Source: Mycolicibacterium pyrenivorans
Lineage (GTDB): Bacteria > Actinomycetota > Actinomycetes > Mycobacteriales > Mycobacteriaceae
DNA length: 64,000 nt
Assembly: GCF_025821625.1 (NCBI RefSeq)
Contig: NZ_JACKSH010000046.1
Coordinates: 1,018-65,017, forward strand
Reading direction: 5' to 3'
This document shows positions 8,571-20,537 of this stretch, in pieces. The position numbers and the translations under genes were made by a program. The notes under the pieces were generated by a model. That model was not told the origin of the DNA, made no database searches, and worked only from the letters and a program-made list of their open reading frames with translations. The first letter of the stretch is position 1; each line of letters opens with the position of its first letter.

Positions 8571-9283
8571 CCGTCCTGCTGCTGCGCCACGGCCGTTCGA
8601 CGTCGAACACGGCCCACACCCTGGCGGGCCGATCCGAGGGTGTCGACCTCGACGATCGGGGACGCGAGCAGGCCGAGGCGCTCGTCGACCGGATCGGGTC
8701 GCTGCCGATCCGCGCGATCGTCCGGTCCCCGCTGCTGCGCTGCGAGCGAACGGTCGAACCGCTGGCCGCGGCACTGGGGTTGGAGCCGGTCGTCGACGAA
8801 CGCATCTCCGAGGTCGACTACGGCACCTGGACCGGCCGCAAGATCGGCGAGCTGGTCAAGGAGCCGTTGTGGGCGGTGGTCCAGCAGCAGCCCAGCGCCG
8901 CGGTGTTCCCGGAGGGGGAGGGTCTCGCCGGTGTCCAGGCGCGGGCGGTGGCCGCCGTGCGCGAGCACGACCGGGTCCTGGCCGACCGGCACGACGGCGA
9001 CGTGCTGTGGATCGCCTGCACCCACGGCGACGTGATCAAGGCGGTGCTCGCCGACGCGCTCGGCACCCACCTGGACAGCTTCCAGCGCATCAACGCCGAC
9101 CCGGCGTCGGTGAGCGTGATCCGGTATACGGCCGTCCGACCCTTTGTTATTCACGTCAACCACACCGGCTCCGCGCTGAACTCCGCGTTGTCCGCCACAC
9201 CGACCGAGACGACGTCCCAGGATGGCTCCCAAGGCAGCCAAGTGCCCACCGGCGAGGCCGTGGTGGGGGGGTCGACCGAGTGA
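8567..9283 (+). CDS. Histidine phosphatase (phosphoglycerate-mutase superfamily)
   Basis: This 238-residue protein has the family core: LLLRHGRST (phospho-acceptor His, residues 4-12), RSPLLRCERT (Arg pocket, about 53-62), the acid region SEVDYGTW (about 82-89), and ACTHGDVIK (second His, about 148-156). The layout is that of a broad phosphatase rather than a glycolytic mutase; it matches the Rv2135c group, and the substrate is unknown. The C-terminal 40 residues are a Ser/Thr/Gly-rich tail. The start overlaps the coupling mini-ORF, so it is probably co-translated with uppP. Confidence 0.88.
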   Translation: MTVLLLRHGRSTSNTAHTLAGRSEGVDLDDRGREQAEALVDRIGSLPIRAIVRSPLLRCERTVEPLAAALGLEPVVDERISEVDYGTWTGRKIGELVKEPLWAVVQQQPSAAVFPEGEGLAGVQARAVAAVREHDRVLADRHDGDVLWIACTHGDVIKAVLADALGTHLDSFQRINADPASVSVIRYTAVRPFVIHVNHTGSALNSALSATPTETTSQDGSQGSQVPTGEAVVGGSTE

Positions 9284-9339
9284 CGGCCTTCTCGCGCAAT
9301 TACGGCTGACCGGGCATTGCCGGTATTTTGGAATCTGCC

Positions 9340-9927
9340 ATGGCCCGCGAAATCCACGTCTTCCGAACACCCGACCGCTTCGTGGCCGGGACGGTCGGCC
9401 AACCGGGAAATCGCACCTTCTATCTGCAGGCCGTCCACGACAACCGGGTGATCTCGGTGATCCTGGAGAAACAGCAGGTGGCGGTCCTCGCCGAACGGAT
9501 CGCCGCGCTGCTGCTCGAGATCAACCGCCGTTTCGGCACGCCGATCCCCCCCGACACCGGCGAGGTCGAGGACCTGAGCCCGTTGATCACCCCGGTGGAC
9601 GCCGAATTCCGCGTCGGCACCATGGGGCTGGGCTGGGATTCCGAGGCCCAGACCGTGGTGGTCGAACTCCTGGCGGTGTCCGACGCCGAGTTCGATGCGT
9701 CGGTGGTGCTCGACGATGCCGAGGAGGGCCCCGACGCGGTGCGGGTGTTCCTCACACCCGAGTCGGCCCGAGAGTTCGCGACGCGGTCCAACCGGGTCAT
9801 CTCGGCGGGGCGGCCTCCGTGCCCGCTGTGCGATGAGCCGCTGGACCCCGAGGGCCACATCTGCGTCCGCACCAACGGCTACCGGCGGGGAGCGCTGGGT
9901 GGGTCCGACGATGTCGACGACACCTGA
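9340..9927 (+). CDS. DUF3090 family protein
   Basis: This 195-residue protein of a family confined mainly to actinobacteria (Rv2134c group) has unknown function. It begins MAREIHVFRTPDRFVAGTVG, typical of the family, and ends with a small zinc-knuckle pattern CPLCDEPLDPEGHIC. ATG 9340 is chosen over TTG 9328 because family members start with MAR/MS-EIHVF. It overlaps the next gene by 17 nt, and these two families are almost always adjacent, so they probably act together. Confidence 0.88.
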   Translation: MAREIHVFRTPDRFVAGTVGQPGNRTFYLQAVHDNRVISVILEKQQVAVLAERIAALLLEINRRFGTPIPPDTGEVEDLSPLITPVDAEFRVGTMGLGWDSEAQTVVVELLAVSDAEFDASVVLDDAEEGPDAVRVFLTPESAREFATRSNRVISAGRPPCPLCDEPLDPEGHICVRTNGYRRGALGGSDDVDDT

Positions 9928-10777
9928 GTTCGACGGTCCCGACGACGGTGCCGATGCCCAGGAGGTGCTGCGCCGCGGTGAGCTGACCGTGATCGGACGG
10001 ATCCGCTCGGCGAGCAACGCGACCTTCCTGTGCGAGGCGGTTCTGGAGGAGCGCACCCAGCACTGCGTGTACAAGCCGATCCGTGGCGAGGCGCCGCTGT
10101 GGGACTTCCCCGACGGCACGCTGGCCGGCCGGGAGCTCGGGTCCTACCTCGTTTCGGCCGCGCTGGGCTGGAACATCGTGCCCTACACCATCATTCGCGA
10201 CGGGCCCGCCGGTCCCGGGATGCTGCAGCGCTGGGTGGACCAGCCCACCGACACCCCTGCCGACCCCGATGACCCCGAGGCCGACGACACCGCCGACGCG
10301 GGCCCGGACCTGATCGACCTGCTGCCGTCGGGCAGGATCCCGGCCGGCTTCCTGCCCGTGCTGGAGGCCTACGACTACGCCGGTGCCGAGGTCACCCTGG
10401 TGCACGCCGACGACGACCGGCTACGCCGGGTCGCGGTGTTCGACGTGCTGGTCAACAACGCCGACCGCAAGGGCGGGCATGTCCTGTCCGGGGTGGACGG
10501 GCAGGTCTACGGCGTCGACCACGGCGTCACACTGCACGTCGAGGACAAGCTGCGCACCGTGCTGTGGGGCTGGGCGGGCAAGCCCGTCGACGATGACACC
10601 CTCGGGGCCGTCACCCGGCTGAGCGACGCCCTCGGCGACGCGCTCGGCGCCGAGCTGTGCTGCCATATCACCCCCAGGGAAGTCGCCGCGCTACGTGCCA
10701 GAGTCGTTGCCCTGCTGAGAAACCCGGTGATGCCGACGCCCGACCGACGGCGGCCGATACCGTGGCCCGCCTTCTGA
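9911..10777 (+). CDS. SCO1664 family protein (kinase-like fold)
   Basis: This 288-residue protein belongs to the actinobacterial SCO1664 family (Rv2133c). It resembles PI3/4-kinase-like or HipA-like folds: [15 protein letters not shown] holds a possible ATP lysine, [16 protein letters not shown] a catalytic-loop-like Asn-Asn-Asp, and YGVDHGVTL a metal-binding Asp. The role is unknown; a kinase activity is inference from these motifs. ATG 9911 lies inside the end of the DUF3090 gene. An acidic insert rich in Asp and Pro occurs at about residues 115-135. Confidence 0.82.
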   Translation: MSTTPEFDGPDDGADAQEVLRRGELTVIGRIRSASNATFLCEAVLEERTQHCVYKPIRGEAPLWDFPDGTLAGRELGSYLVSAALGWNIVPYTIIRDGPAGPGMLQRWVDQPTDTPADPDDPEADDTADAGPDLIDLLPSGRIPAGFLPVLEAYDYAGAEVTLVHADDDRLRRVAVFDVLVNNADRKGGHVLSGVDGQVYGVDHGVTLHVEDKLRTVLWGWAGKPVDDDTLGAVTRLSDALGDALGAELCCHITPREVAALRARVVALLRNPVMPTPDRRRPIPWPAF

Positions 10778-10794
10778 CGTGGTGTACTTGCGCG

Positions 10795-11565
10795 GTGACC
10801 CTCACCGATGCCGCGCTGGCCGCCGAGGTGGCCGCCGAGGCCGGCGAGCTGCTGCTGGCGATGCGCGAGCAGATCGGGCACGGGGACTTCTATGACCCCT
10901 ACGATCTCGGTGACGCAGGCGACAAACGGGCCAACACGCTGATTCTCGACCGCCTGCACCGGCACCGCCCGCATGATTCGGTGATGTCGGAGGAGGCCGT
11001 CGACGACGTGTCGCGCGTGGACGCCGACCGGGTGTGGATCGTCGATCCCGTCGACGGCACCCACGAGTACTCGATGCCCGGCCGTGCCGACTGGGCGGTG
11101 CACATCGCGTTGTGGCAGCGTTCTCCGGGGTCGACGGGCGGCGCCATCACCGACGCCGCGGTCGCGCTGCCTGCGCGCGGCGAGGTGTACCGCACCGACG
11201 CCGTCACCGCCCCGCCGCCGCGCACCGACGGTCCGATCCGCATCACCGCCAGCTCCAACCGGCCGCCCGCGGTGTTGTGGCGGCTGCGTGAGCGACTCGA
11301 CATCCAGCTGGTCCGGATCGGCTCGGCGGGCGCCAAGGCGATGGCGGTGGTTCGCGGTGACGTCGACGCCTACGTGCACGCCGGCGGTCAATGGGAGTGG
11401 GACTCAGCCGCGCCCGCCGGGGTGTTGTGGGCGGCGGGCATGCACGCGTCGCGGCTCGACGGCTCCCCGCTGATCTACAACCGTCGCGATCCCTACCTCC
11501 CGGACCTGCTGATGTGCCGTCCCGAGGTGGCCGAGGCGCTCCTCGACGTGATCCTGGCTGTCTAG
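10795..11565 (+). CDS. cysQ: 3'(2'),5'-bisphosphate nucleotidase CysQ
   Basis: This 256-residue enzyme of the Mg-dependent FIG superfamily dephosphorylates 3'-phosphoadenosine 5'-phosphate, relieving a toxic by-product of sulfate assimilation; mycobacterial CysQ also acts on inositol and fructose phosphates. Metal-binding motifs are clear: MSEEAVDD (about 63-70), [12 protein letters not shown] (about 80-91) and [10 protein letters not shown] (about 200-209). GTG 10795 is chosen since the longer frame runs back into the previous gene. It lies just before mshC, as in M. tuberculosis, giving a small thiol/sulfur gene pair. Confidence 0.93.
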   Translation: MTLTDAALAAEVAAEAGELLLAMREQIGHGDFYDPYDLGDAGDKRANTLILDRLHRHRPHDSVMSEEAVDDVSRVDADRVWIVDPVDGTHEYSMPGRADWAVHIALWQRSPGSTGGAITDAAVALPARGEVYRTDAVTAPPPRTDGPIRITASSNRPPAVLWRLRERLDIQLVRIGSAGAKAMAVVRGDVDAYVHAGGQWEWDSAAPAGVLWAAGMHASRLDGSPLIYNRRDPYLPDLLMCRPEVAEALLDVILAV

Positions 11566-11644
11566 CGGGACCCAGGAGTTCAGGGTGTGCCGGGAGCGAC
11601 CGGGGAATGAAACGGCCGTCGGCGTTGTCGGACACGGCGATGTC

Positions 11645-11650
11645 TAGAGT
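11645..11650 (+). promoter_or_regulatory. -10 box (TAGAGT) for leaderless mshC
   Basis: TAGAGT ends 7 nt before ATG 11658 and no ribosome site is seen, the pattern of a leaderless mycobacterial promoter. It would give mshC its own start in addition to read-through from cysQ. Confidence 0.5.
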
Positions 11651-11657
11651 CGAGGCT

Positions 11658-12896
11658 ATGCAATCCTGGTCGGCGCCGCGCGTGCCGGTGCTGCCTGGGC
11701 GAGGACCGCAGCTGCGGCTCTACGACAGCGCCGACCGGCAGGTGCGCCCCGTCACCCCGGGTGACACCGCCACCATGTACGTCTGCGGTATCACCCCGTA
11801 CGACGCCACCCACCTGGGTCACGCGGCCACGTATCTGACCTTCGATCTGGTGCACCGCCTCTGGCTGGACGCCGGCCACGGGGTGCACTACGTGCAGAAC
11901 ATCACCGACGTCGACGATCCGCTGTTCGAGCGCGCGCAGCGCGACGGCATCGGCTGGCGTGAGCTCGCCGACCGGGAGACCGACCTGTTCCGCGAGGACA
12001 TGGCGGCGATGAGAGTGCTGCCGCCGCACGACTACGTCGCCGCCACCGAAGCCATCGCCGAGGTCATCGAGGTCGTCGAGAAGCTGCTGGCCTCCGGAGC
12101 CGCCTACGTCGTCGACGACCCGCAATATCCCGACGTGTACTTCCACGCCGGTGCCACCGCGCAGTTCGGATACGAGTCGGGCTACGACCGCGACACGATG
12201 CTGACACTGTTCTCCGAGCGCGGCGGAGACCCCGAGCGGACCGGTAAGAGCGACCCGCTCGACGCGCTGCTGTGGCAGGCGGAACGTCCCGGCGAACCCA
12301 GCTGGGCGTCGCCGTTCGGGCCGGGCAGACCGGGCTGGCACGTGGAGTGCGCCGCGATCGCGCTGAGCCGCATCGGCACCGACCTGGACATCCAGGGCGG
12401 CGGCAGCGACCTGATCTTCCCGCACCACGAGTTCTCGGCGGCACACGCCGAATCCGTCACCGGCGAGCGGCGTTTCGCGCGGCACTACGTGCACGCCGGA
12501 ATGATCGGCTGGGACGGGCACAAGATGTCCAAGAGCCGCGGCAACCTGGTGCTGGTGTCGGGACTGCGGCGCGAGGGCGTTGACCCCGCGGCCGTGAGGC
12601 TCGGGCTGTTCGCCGGGCACTATCGCGAGGACCGGTTCTGGAGCCTCGCGGTGCTCGACGAGGCGCAGGCGCGGTTGCACCGGTGGCGCAGTGCGACGGC
12701 GCTTCCCGCCGCACCTGATGCCGCCGACGTCGTCGCCCGGGTGCGGCGCTACCTCGCCGACGATCTGGACACCCCGAAAGCGCTTGCTGCTCTTGATGGT
12801 TGGGCGACCGATGCACTGACCTACGGTGGGCATGACAGCGCGGCGGGGCCGGCGGTGGCCACCGCGGTCGACGCGCTGCTGGGCATTGCGCTGTAA
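11658..12896 (+). CDS. mshC: Mycothiol ligase MshC (L-Cys:GlcN-Ins ligase)
   Basis: It joins cysteine to glucosaminyl-inositol using ATP, the penultimate step to mycothiol, the main actinobacterial thiol. The 412-residue protein is a cysteinyl-tRNA synthetase relative that lacks the tRNA-binding end. The zinc site uses Cys in YVCGITPYD and the Cys and His of [19 protein letters not shown] is the HIGH-type ATP motif and KMSKSRGN the KMSKS motif. Length and order match MshC rather than CysS. The start is ATG 11658; a longer frame upstream overlaps cysQ and is not used. Confidence 0.97.
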   Translation: MQSWSAPRVPVLPGRGPQLRLYDSADRQVRPVTPGDTATMYVCGITPYDATHLGHAATYLTFDLVHRLWLDAGHGVHYVQNITDVDDPLFERAQRDGIGWRELADRETDLFREDMAAMRVLPPHDYVAATEAIAEVIEVVEKLLASGAAYVVDDPQYPDVYFHAGATAQFGYESGYDRDTMLTLFSERGGDPERTGKSDPLDALLWQAERPGEPSWASPFGPGRPGWHVECAAIALSRIGTDLDIQGGGSDLIFPHHEFSAAHAESVTGERRFARHYVHAGMIGWDGHKMSKSRGNLVLVSGLRREGVDPAAVRLGLFAGHYREDRFWSLAVLDEAQARLHRWRSATALPAAPDAADVVARVRRYLADDLDTPKALAALDGWATDALTYGGHDSAAGPAVATAVDALLGIAL

Positions 12897-12924
12897 TCCA
12901 CCGGCGGTGGAGTAGGTTTCGGCT

Positions 12925-13812
12925 GTGGGTTCAGTGGGTTCGGTCGCCGGAAAGACAGTGTTCATCACCGGAGGCGCCCGCGGCGTCGGTGCGGAGGTGG
13001 CACGTCGCCTGCACGCCAAGGGGGCCCGGCTGGTCCTCACCGATCTCGACGCCGCCCCGCTGGCAGACCTCAGCGGCGCGCTTGGCGGTGACCGGGTGCT
13101 CACCATCACCGCTGATGTGCGGGACCTGGACGCCATGGAGGCCGCCGCGGCGGCTGCCGTCGAGAGGTTCGGCGGCATCGACGTCGTCATGGCCAACGCC
13201 GGCATCGCCACCTACGGTTCGGTCCTGCAGGTCGATCCGCAGGCCTTCCGGACGTTGATGGACGTCAACGTGATGGGCGTGTTCCACACCGTGAGGGCGA
13301 CGCTGCCGTCGGTGATCGAGCGCCGCGGGTACGTGCTGGTCGTCTCGTCACTGGCCGCCTATGCCGCGGCGCCGGGTCTGGCGCCGTACAACGCGGCGAA
13401 GGCGGCGGTCGAGCATTTCGCCAACGCGCTTCGCCTGGAGGTGGCCCACCGCGGCGTCGACGTCGGCTCCGCGCACATGTCCTGGATCGACACCCCGCTG
13501 GTCCGCGACACCAAGTCCGACCTGCCGACCTTCACGGAGATGTTGAGCAAGCTGCCGTTCCCGCTGAACAGGACGACGTCCGTCGAGGCCTGCGGCGAGG
13601 CCTTCGTCACCGGCATCGAGCGACGCAGGCGGCAGGTCAACTGCCCCGGCTGGGTCGGCGCGCTGCGATGGCTCAAACCGCTGCTGTCGACGCCCGTCGG
13701 CGAGCGGGAGGTGGTCAAGTTCGTCCCCGACCTGCTGCCGCGGATGGACGCCCAGGTCGCCGCACTCGGCAGGTCGATGAGCTCGCGGGCCGCAGAGCTG
13801 GAACAGCGGTGA
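12925..13812 (+). CDS. Short-chain dehydrogenase/reductase
   Basis: This 295-residue classical SDR binds NAD(P) through TGGARGVG (about 15-22), with NAG (about 90) and the catalytic Ser in VSSLAAY, Tyr in YNAAK (about 155). The substrate is unknown; a C-terminal extension past 200 is typical of the mycobacterial Rv2129c group. GTG 12925 is preceded by TAGGTT at 12913-12918, a leaderless-type promoter. Its stop overlaps the next start as GTGA, so the lipoprotein behind it is co-translated. Confidence 0.9.
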   Translation: MGSVGSVAGKTVFITGGARGVGAEVARRLHAKGARLVLTDLDAAPLADLSGALGGDRVLTITADVRDLDAMEAAAAAAVERFGGIDVVMANAGIATYGSVLQVDPQAFRTLMDVNVMGVFHTVRATLPSVIERRGYVLVVSSLAAYAAAPGLAPYNAAKAAVEHFANALRLEVAHRGVDVGSAHMSWIDTPLVRDTKSDLPTFTEMLSKLPFPLNRTTSVEACGEAFVTGIERRRRQVNCPGWVGALRWLKPLLSTPVGEREVVKFVPDLLPRMDAQVAALGRSMSSRAAELEQR

Positions 13813-15254
13813 TCCGCCGCCTCGCCGTCGCCCTGGCGGCGCTTTCGTTGCTCGCGGGCTGCGCCGCCGACACCACGAACGGCACGCAGACGACCTCGTC
13901 GGCCCCGCCCCCGACGGAGTCGTCGGCCGTCACCCCGGAACAGGCCCGCGCCATCGCCAAAGAGGCCTACATCTACGGGTTCCCGATGGTCGACAACTAC
14001 CGGGTCCAGTACGCCTACTTCGTCGACAAGCAGGACCCGGAATACAAGGGCGGGTGGAACGAGATCCACAACACCGCCGGGGTCTACACCCCCGACGACA
14101 CGGCCATCCAGACCCCCAACTCGGACACCCCGTACTCGGCTGTCGGCGCCGACCTGCGCACCGAGCCGCTCGTGCTCACCGTCCCTCCCATCCAGCAGGA
14201 CCGGTACTACTCGCTGCAGTTCGTTGACGGCTACACCTACAACTTCGCCTACGTCGGTAGCCGCACCACCGGCAACGGGGGCGGCAAGTACCTGCTCGCC
14301 GGGCCGAACTGGCAGGGGGAGAAGCCCGAGGGCGTCGACGAGGTGATCCGCTCGGACACCGACCTCGCGTTCGTGCTGTACCGCACCCAGCTCATCGGTC
14401 CTTCCGACATCGAGGAAGTGAAGAAGATCCAGGCGGGTTACCAGGTCACACCGCTGTCGGTGTACCTCAACCAGCCGCCCCCCGAAGCCGCGCCGGCCAT
14501 CGACTTCGTGCCGCCGCTGACACCGGAACAGCAGCGGACCTCGCCGCAGTTCTTCGAGATCCTCGACTTCGTGCTGCGCCACGCCCCGACGCTGCCCGCC
14601 GAGCAGGAGATGCGAGAGCGATTCGCCGAGATCGGCATCGGACCCGACGGGAACTTCGACGCCGACACGCTGACCCCCGAGATGCGGGCCGCGATCGAAG
14701 CAGGCATGGCCGACGCCTGGGCGGAGTTCGACACATTCAAGAAAGCCGAGATCGACACCGGCAGGGTGACCTCCGCGCAACTGTTCGGCACCAGCGACGA
14801 CCTCAAGGGCAACTACCTGTACCGGATGGCCGGTGCGGCCCTCGGCATCTACGGCAACACCGCCGCCGAGGCCATCTATCCGAGCTTCGCCAACGACGCC
14901 GACGGCGCCACACTGACCGGCGCGAACGACTACACCTTCCGGTTCCCGTCCGGCCAACTACCGCCCGTCAACGCGTTCTGGTCGCTGACCGCCTACGAGC
15001 TACCCGCCAGCCGACTGGTCGCCAACCCGATCAACCGTTATCTCATCAACTCGCCGATGCTGCCCAGCCTGGTGCCCGACCCCGACGGCAGCTACACCTT
15101 CTACATCCAGAACAGCTCACCGGGCATCGACAAGGAAGCCAACTGGCTGCCGGCGCCCGAGGGGCCGTTCATGCTGGTGCTGCGGCTGTACTGGCCCAAG
15201 CCGGACGCGCTGAACGGCACCTGGAAGTCGCCGCTGCCGGTCAGGGCAGGCTGA
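13809..15254 (+). CDS. DUF1254/DUF1214 lipoprotein
   Basis: This exported 481-residue protein has the signal RRLAVALAALSLLAGC, with a clear lipobox LLAGC, so it is probably a cell-envelope lipoprotein. After a Thr/Ser-rich linker come a DUF1254 domain (AYIYGFPMVDNYR, QTPNSDTPYS) and a DUF1214 domain (NAFWSLTAYELP, SPGIDKEANWLPAP). These are common double domains of unknown biochemical role in actinobacteria. GTG 13809 overlaps the SDR stop. No membrane helix other than the signal is seen. Confidence 0.9.
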   Translation: MIRRLAVALAALSLLAGCAADTTNGTQTTSSAPPPTESSAVTPEQARAIAKEAYIYGFPMVDNYRVQYAYFVDKQDPEYKGGWNEIHNTAGVYTPDDTAIQTPNSDTPYSAVGADLRTEPLVLTVPPIQQDRYYSLQFVDGYTYNFAYVGSRTTGNGGGKYLLAGPNWQGEKPEGVDEVIRSDTDLAFVLYRTQLIGPSDIEEVKKIQAGYQVTPLSVYLNQPPPEAAPAIDFVPPLTPEQQRTSPQFFEILDFVLRHAPTLPAEQEMRERFAEIGIGPDGNFDADTLTPEMRAAIEAGMADAWAEFDTFKKAEIDTGRVTSAQLFGTSDDLKGNYLYRMAGAALGIYGNTAAEAIYPSFANDADGATLTGANDYTFRFPSGQLPPVNAFWSLTAYELPASRLVANPINRYLINSPMLPSLVPDPDGSYTFYIQNSSPGIDKEANWLPAPEGPFMLVLRLYWPKPDALNGTWKSPLPVRAG

Positions 15255-15261
15255 CCGCGCC

Positions 15262-15348
15262 CGGGCGCTACCGCCCTCGGTGTCTTCTGTCGGGCGCTAC
15301 CGCCCTCGGTGTCTTCTGTCGGGCGCTACCGCCCTCGGTGTCTTCTGT
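15262..15348. repeat. 29-bp direct repeat, three copies, at the end of the PAC2 gene
   Basis: Three identical 29-bp units (15262, 15291, 15320), followed by a decayed part-unit at 15349, cover the last 27 codons of the minus-strand PAC2 gene. Since 29 is not a multiple of 3, each copy is read in a different frame. The unit contains a small palindrome (GGGCG-loop-CGCCC). Confidence 0.95.
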
Positions 15349-16230
15349 CGGGCGCTGCCCTCGGCGCCGCAGGTAGCGCTCGAACTCCGCAGCCAGCGCA
15401 TCCCCGTCGATCTTGCCCAGCGCCTCGTTCATGTCGACCTCGGCGTCGCCGCGTTCCTCCAGCGACTGCACGTACTCCGCGATCTCGTCGTCCTCGGAGG
15501 TCATCTCGGTGACCGCCTGCTCCCACTCCTCGGCCTGGGCGGGGAGATCGGCCAGCGGTACCTCGATGTCGAGGACGTCCTCGACGCGTCGCAGCAGCGC
15601 GACCGTCGCCTTGGGGCTCGGCGGCTGCGAGACGTAGTGCGGAACCGCCGCCCAGAACGTGACGGCCGGGATCCCGGCCTGCACGCAGGCGTCCTGGAAC
15701 ACGCCGGCGATGCCCGTCGGCCCCTCGTAGCGCGTCTCCTCCAGCCCGAACGTCTTCGCCGAGTCGGAGGAGTAGGCCGCCCCGGACACCGGCACCGGCC
15801 GGGTATGGGGCGTATCGGCCAGTAGCGCGCCCAAGATCACCACCGTCTGCACGTTGAGCTTGTCCGCGATGGCCAGCAATTCCGCGCAGAACGTGCGCCA
15901 GCGCATGTTGGGCTCCACGCCGTGCATCAGCACGATGTCGCGGTCGCTGCCCGGGGGGCGGCAGTGCGAGATCCGCATCGACGGCCACACCAGCTCCCGG
16001 GTGACGCCGTCGACCTGGCGAATCACCGGCCGGTTGACCTGGTAGTCGTAGTACGCCTCGTCGTCGATCTCGACGAGCGTTTCGGCCTCCCAGACCGCGT
16101 CCAGGTGCTCCAACGCGTCGCTGGCCGCGTCACCGGCGTCATTCCAGCCCTCGAACGCTGCGACGATGATGGTGTCGTGCAGATCGGGCAGGTCGGATCG
16201 CTTCGGACCGCTGAAATCCGAGGGGGTCAC
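15268..16230 (-). CDS. PAC2 family protein
   Basis: This 320-residue protein belongs to the proteasome-assembly-chaperone-2-like family found widely in actinobacteria (Rv2125). Features are AAFEGWNDAGDAASDAL near the N-terminus, LMHGVEPNMRW, and ILGALLADTPHTRPVPV. Its bacterial function is unknown; a link to the nearby proteasome genes is suggested only by the family name and location. GTG 16230 is preceded by TACGCT with 6 nt between, a leaderless pattern. The last 27 residues come from an out-of-frame 29-bp repeat array and are probably not a conserved part of the protein. Confidence 0.9.
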   Translation of the reverse strand: MTPSDFSGPKRSDLPDLHDTIIVAAFEGWNDAGDAASDALEHLDAVWEAETLVEIDDEAYYDYQVNRPVIRQVDGVTRELVWPSMRISHCRPPGSDRDIVLMHGVEPNMRWRTFCAELLAIADKLNVQTVVILGALLADTPHTRPVPVSGAAYSSDSAKTFGLEETRYEGPTGIAGVFQDACVQAGIPAVTFWAAVPHYVSQPPSPKATVALLRRVEDVLDIEVPLADLPAQAEEWEQAVTEMTSEDDEIAEYVQSLEERGDAEVDMNEALGKIDGDALAAEFERYLRRRGQRPTEDTEGGSARQKTPRAVAPDRRHRGR

Positions 16231-16236
16231 AAGGCC

Positions 16237-16242
16237 AGCGTA
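16237..16242 (-). promoter_or_regulatory. -10 box (TACGCT) for leaderless PAC2 gene
   Basis: Minus-strand TACGCT is followed by 6 nt and then the GTG start at 16230. No ribosome site is seen, which fits a leaderless promoter. Confidence 0.45.
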
Positions 16243-16311
16243 AGCCCTGCATGGGCCGGATGACGGGCATCGACCCGCGCCCGCGTTTGTGTGGCCTACT
16301 ACCCTGGCTGT

Positions 16312-16591
16312 GTGACTTGCGCAAACGACCGTGAGTATGGCACCGACCTGCTCGACGTGATGTCGACACGGGTCCCGGTCGGCGACGGAGCAATGGGCAC
16401 CCGGCGGCACGCGGCCGGTGTCGCCGCCGGCGCCGTCGAGACGAAATACGTTCGGCTGCAATCTGGTTAACCTTGCTGACGATCACATTGCCGACGAAAC
16501 CCGCGAGCTGTCGTTCGAGGGCACCGCGATCGCCGAGCGGGTCGGGGTCGATCGCGGCGAAGAGATGGGCGTCCGGACGTCGATCGGGTGA
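16312..16591 (+). pseudogene. Remnant of the native mycobacterial metH
   Basis: Two short runs match the N-terminus of the actinobacterial methionine synthase at this locus (Rv2124c type). From GTG 16312 one frame reads EYGTDLLDVMSTRVPVGDGAMGT, the usual start, and then about 50 codons are missing. VET at 16435 is followed by a one-base insertion (ACG AA-a-T ACG TTC), after which another frame reads FGCNLVNLADDHIADETREL and FEGTAIAERV up to about 16560. The rest of the roughly 1,200-codon gene is gone. The intact metH that follows is of a different type, so this is the stump of the replaced gene. Confidence 0.8.
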
Positions 16592-16608
16592 CGACGTAGA
16601 CTTTTCTG

Positions 16609-16706
16609 GTCGAGAGGCGTTGCAACGGTTACTTGGGGGGCCTGGGTCCCCACTCGGTATCCGCCACGCTCGGCAGAGTCAAGGACGCCTTCCGTTACGG
16701 AAGGAA
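16609..16706 (+). ncRNA. S-adenosylhomocysteine (SAH) riboswitch candidate
   Basis: The metH leader carries the SAH-riboswitch pattern. P1 is CGAG (16611-16614) with CTCG (16669-16672). The conserved AGGCGTTGCAACGG follows. P2 is CGGTTAC (16626-16632) with GTATCCG (16657-16663), one T-T mismatch. Pseudoknot P4 is AGGCGT (16615-16620) with ACGCCT (16685-16690). A competing 7-bp hairpin, CCTTCCG (16688-16694) with CGGAAGG (16698-16704), hides the ribosome site GGAAGGA and shares bases 16688-16690 with P4. SAH binding should hold P4 and free the ribosome site, turning metH on. The family mostly controls ahcY and metH genes. Folding was done by eye. Confidence 0.8.
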
Positions 16707-16711
16707 CCTAC

Positions 16712-20476
<3,765 letters not shown>

Positions 20477-20486
20477 GCCCCCCTTG

Positions 20487-20537
20487 CGATTTCGGTGTCG
20501 TTGGCCGACGTCAGCGTGACCAACTACACCGAAATCG
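20487..20537. terminator. Long perfect hairpin between convergent metH and xdh
   Basis: CGATTTCGGTGT (20487-20498) and ACACCGAAATCG (20526-20537) form a perfect 12-bp stem, continued inside by GTTGG/CCAAC. It lies between the stops of two facing genes, so it probably ends both transcripts. There is no U tract, as is normal in mycobacteria. It could also be a dispersed palindromic repeat. Confidence 0.6.
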
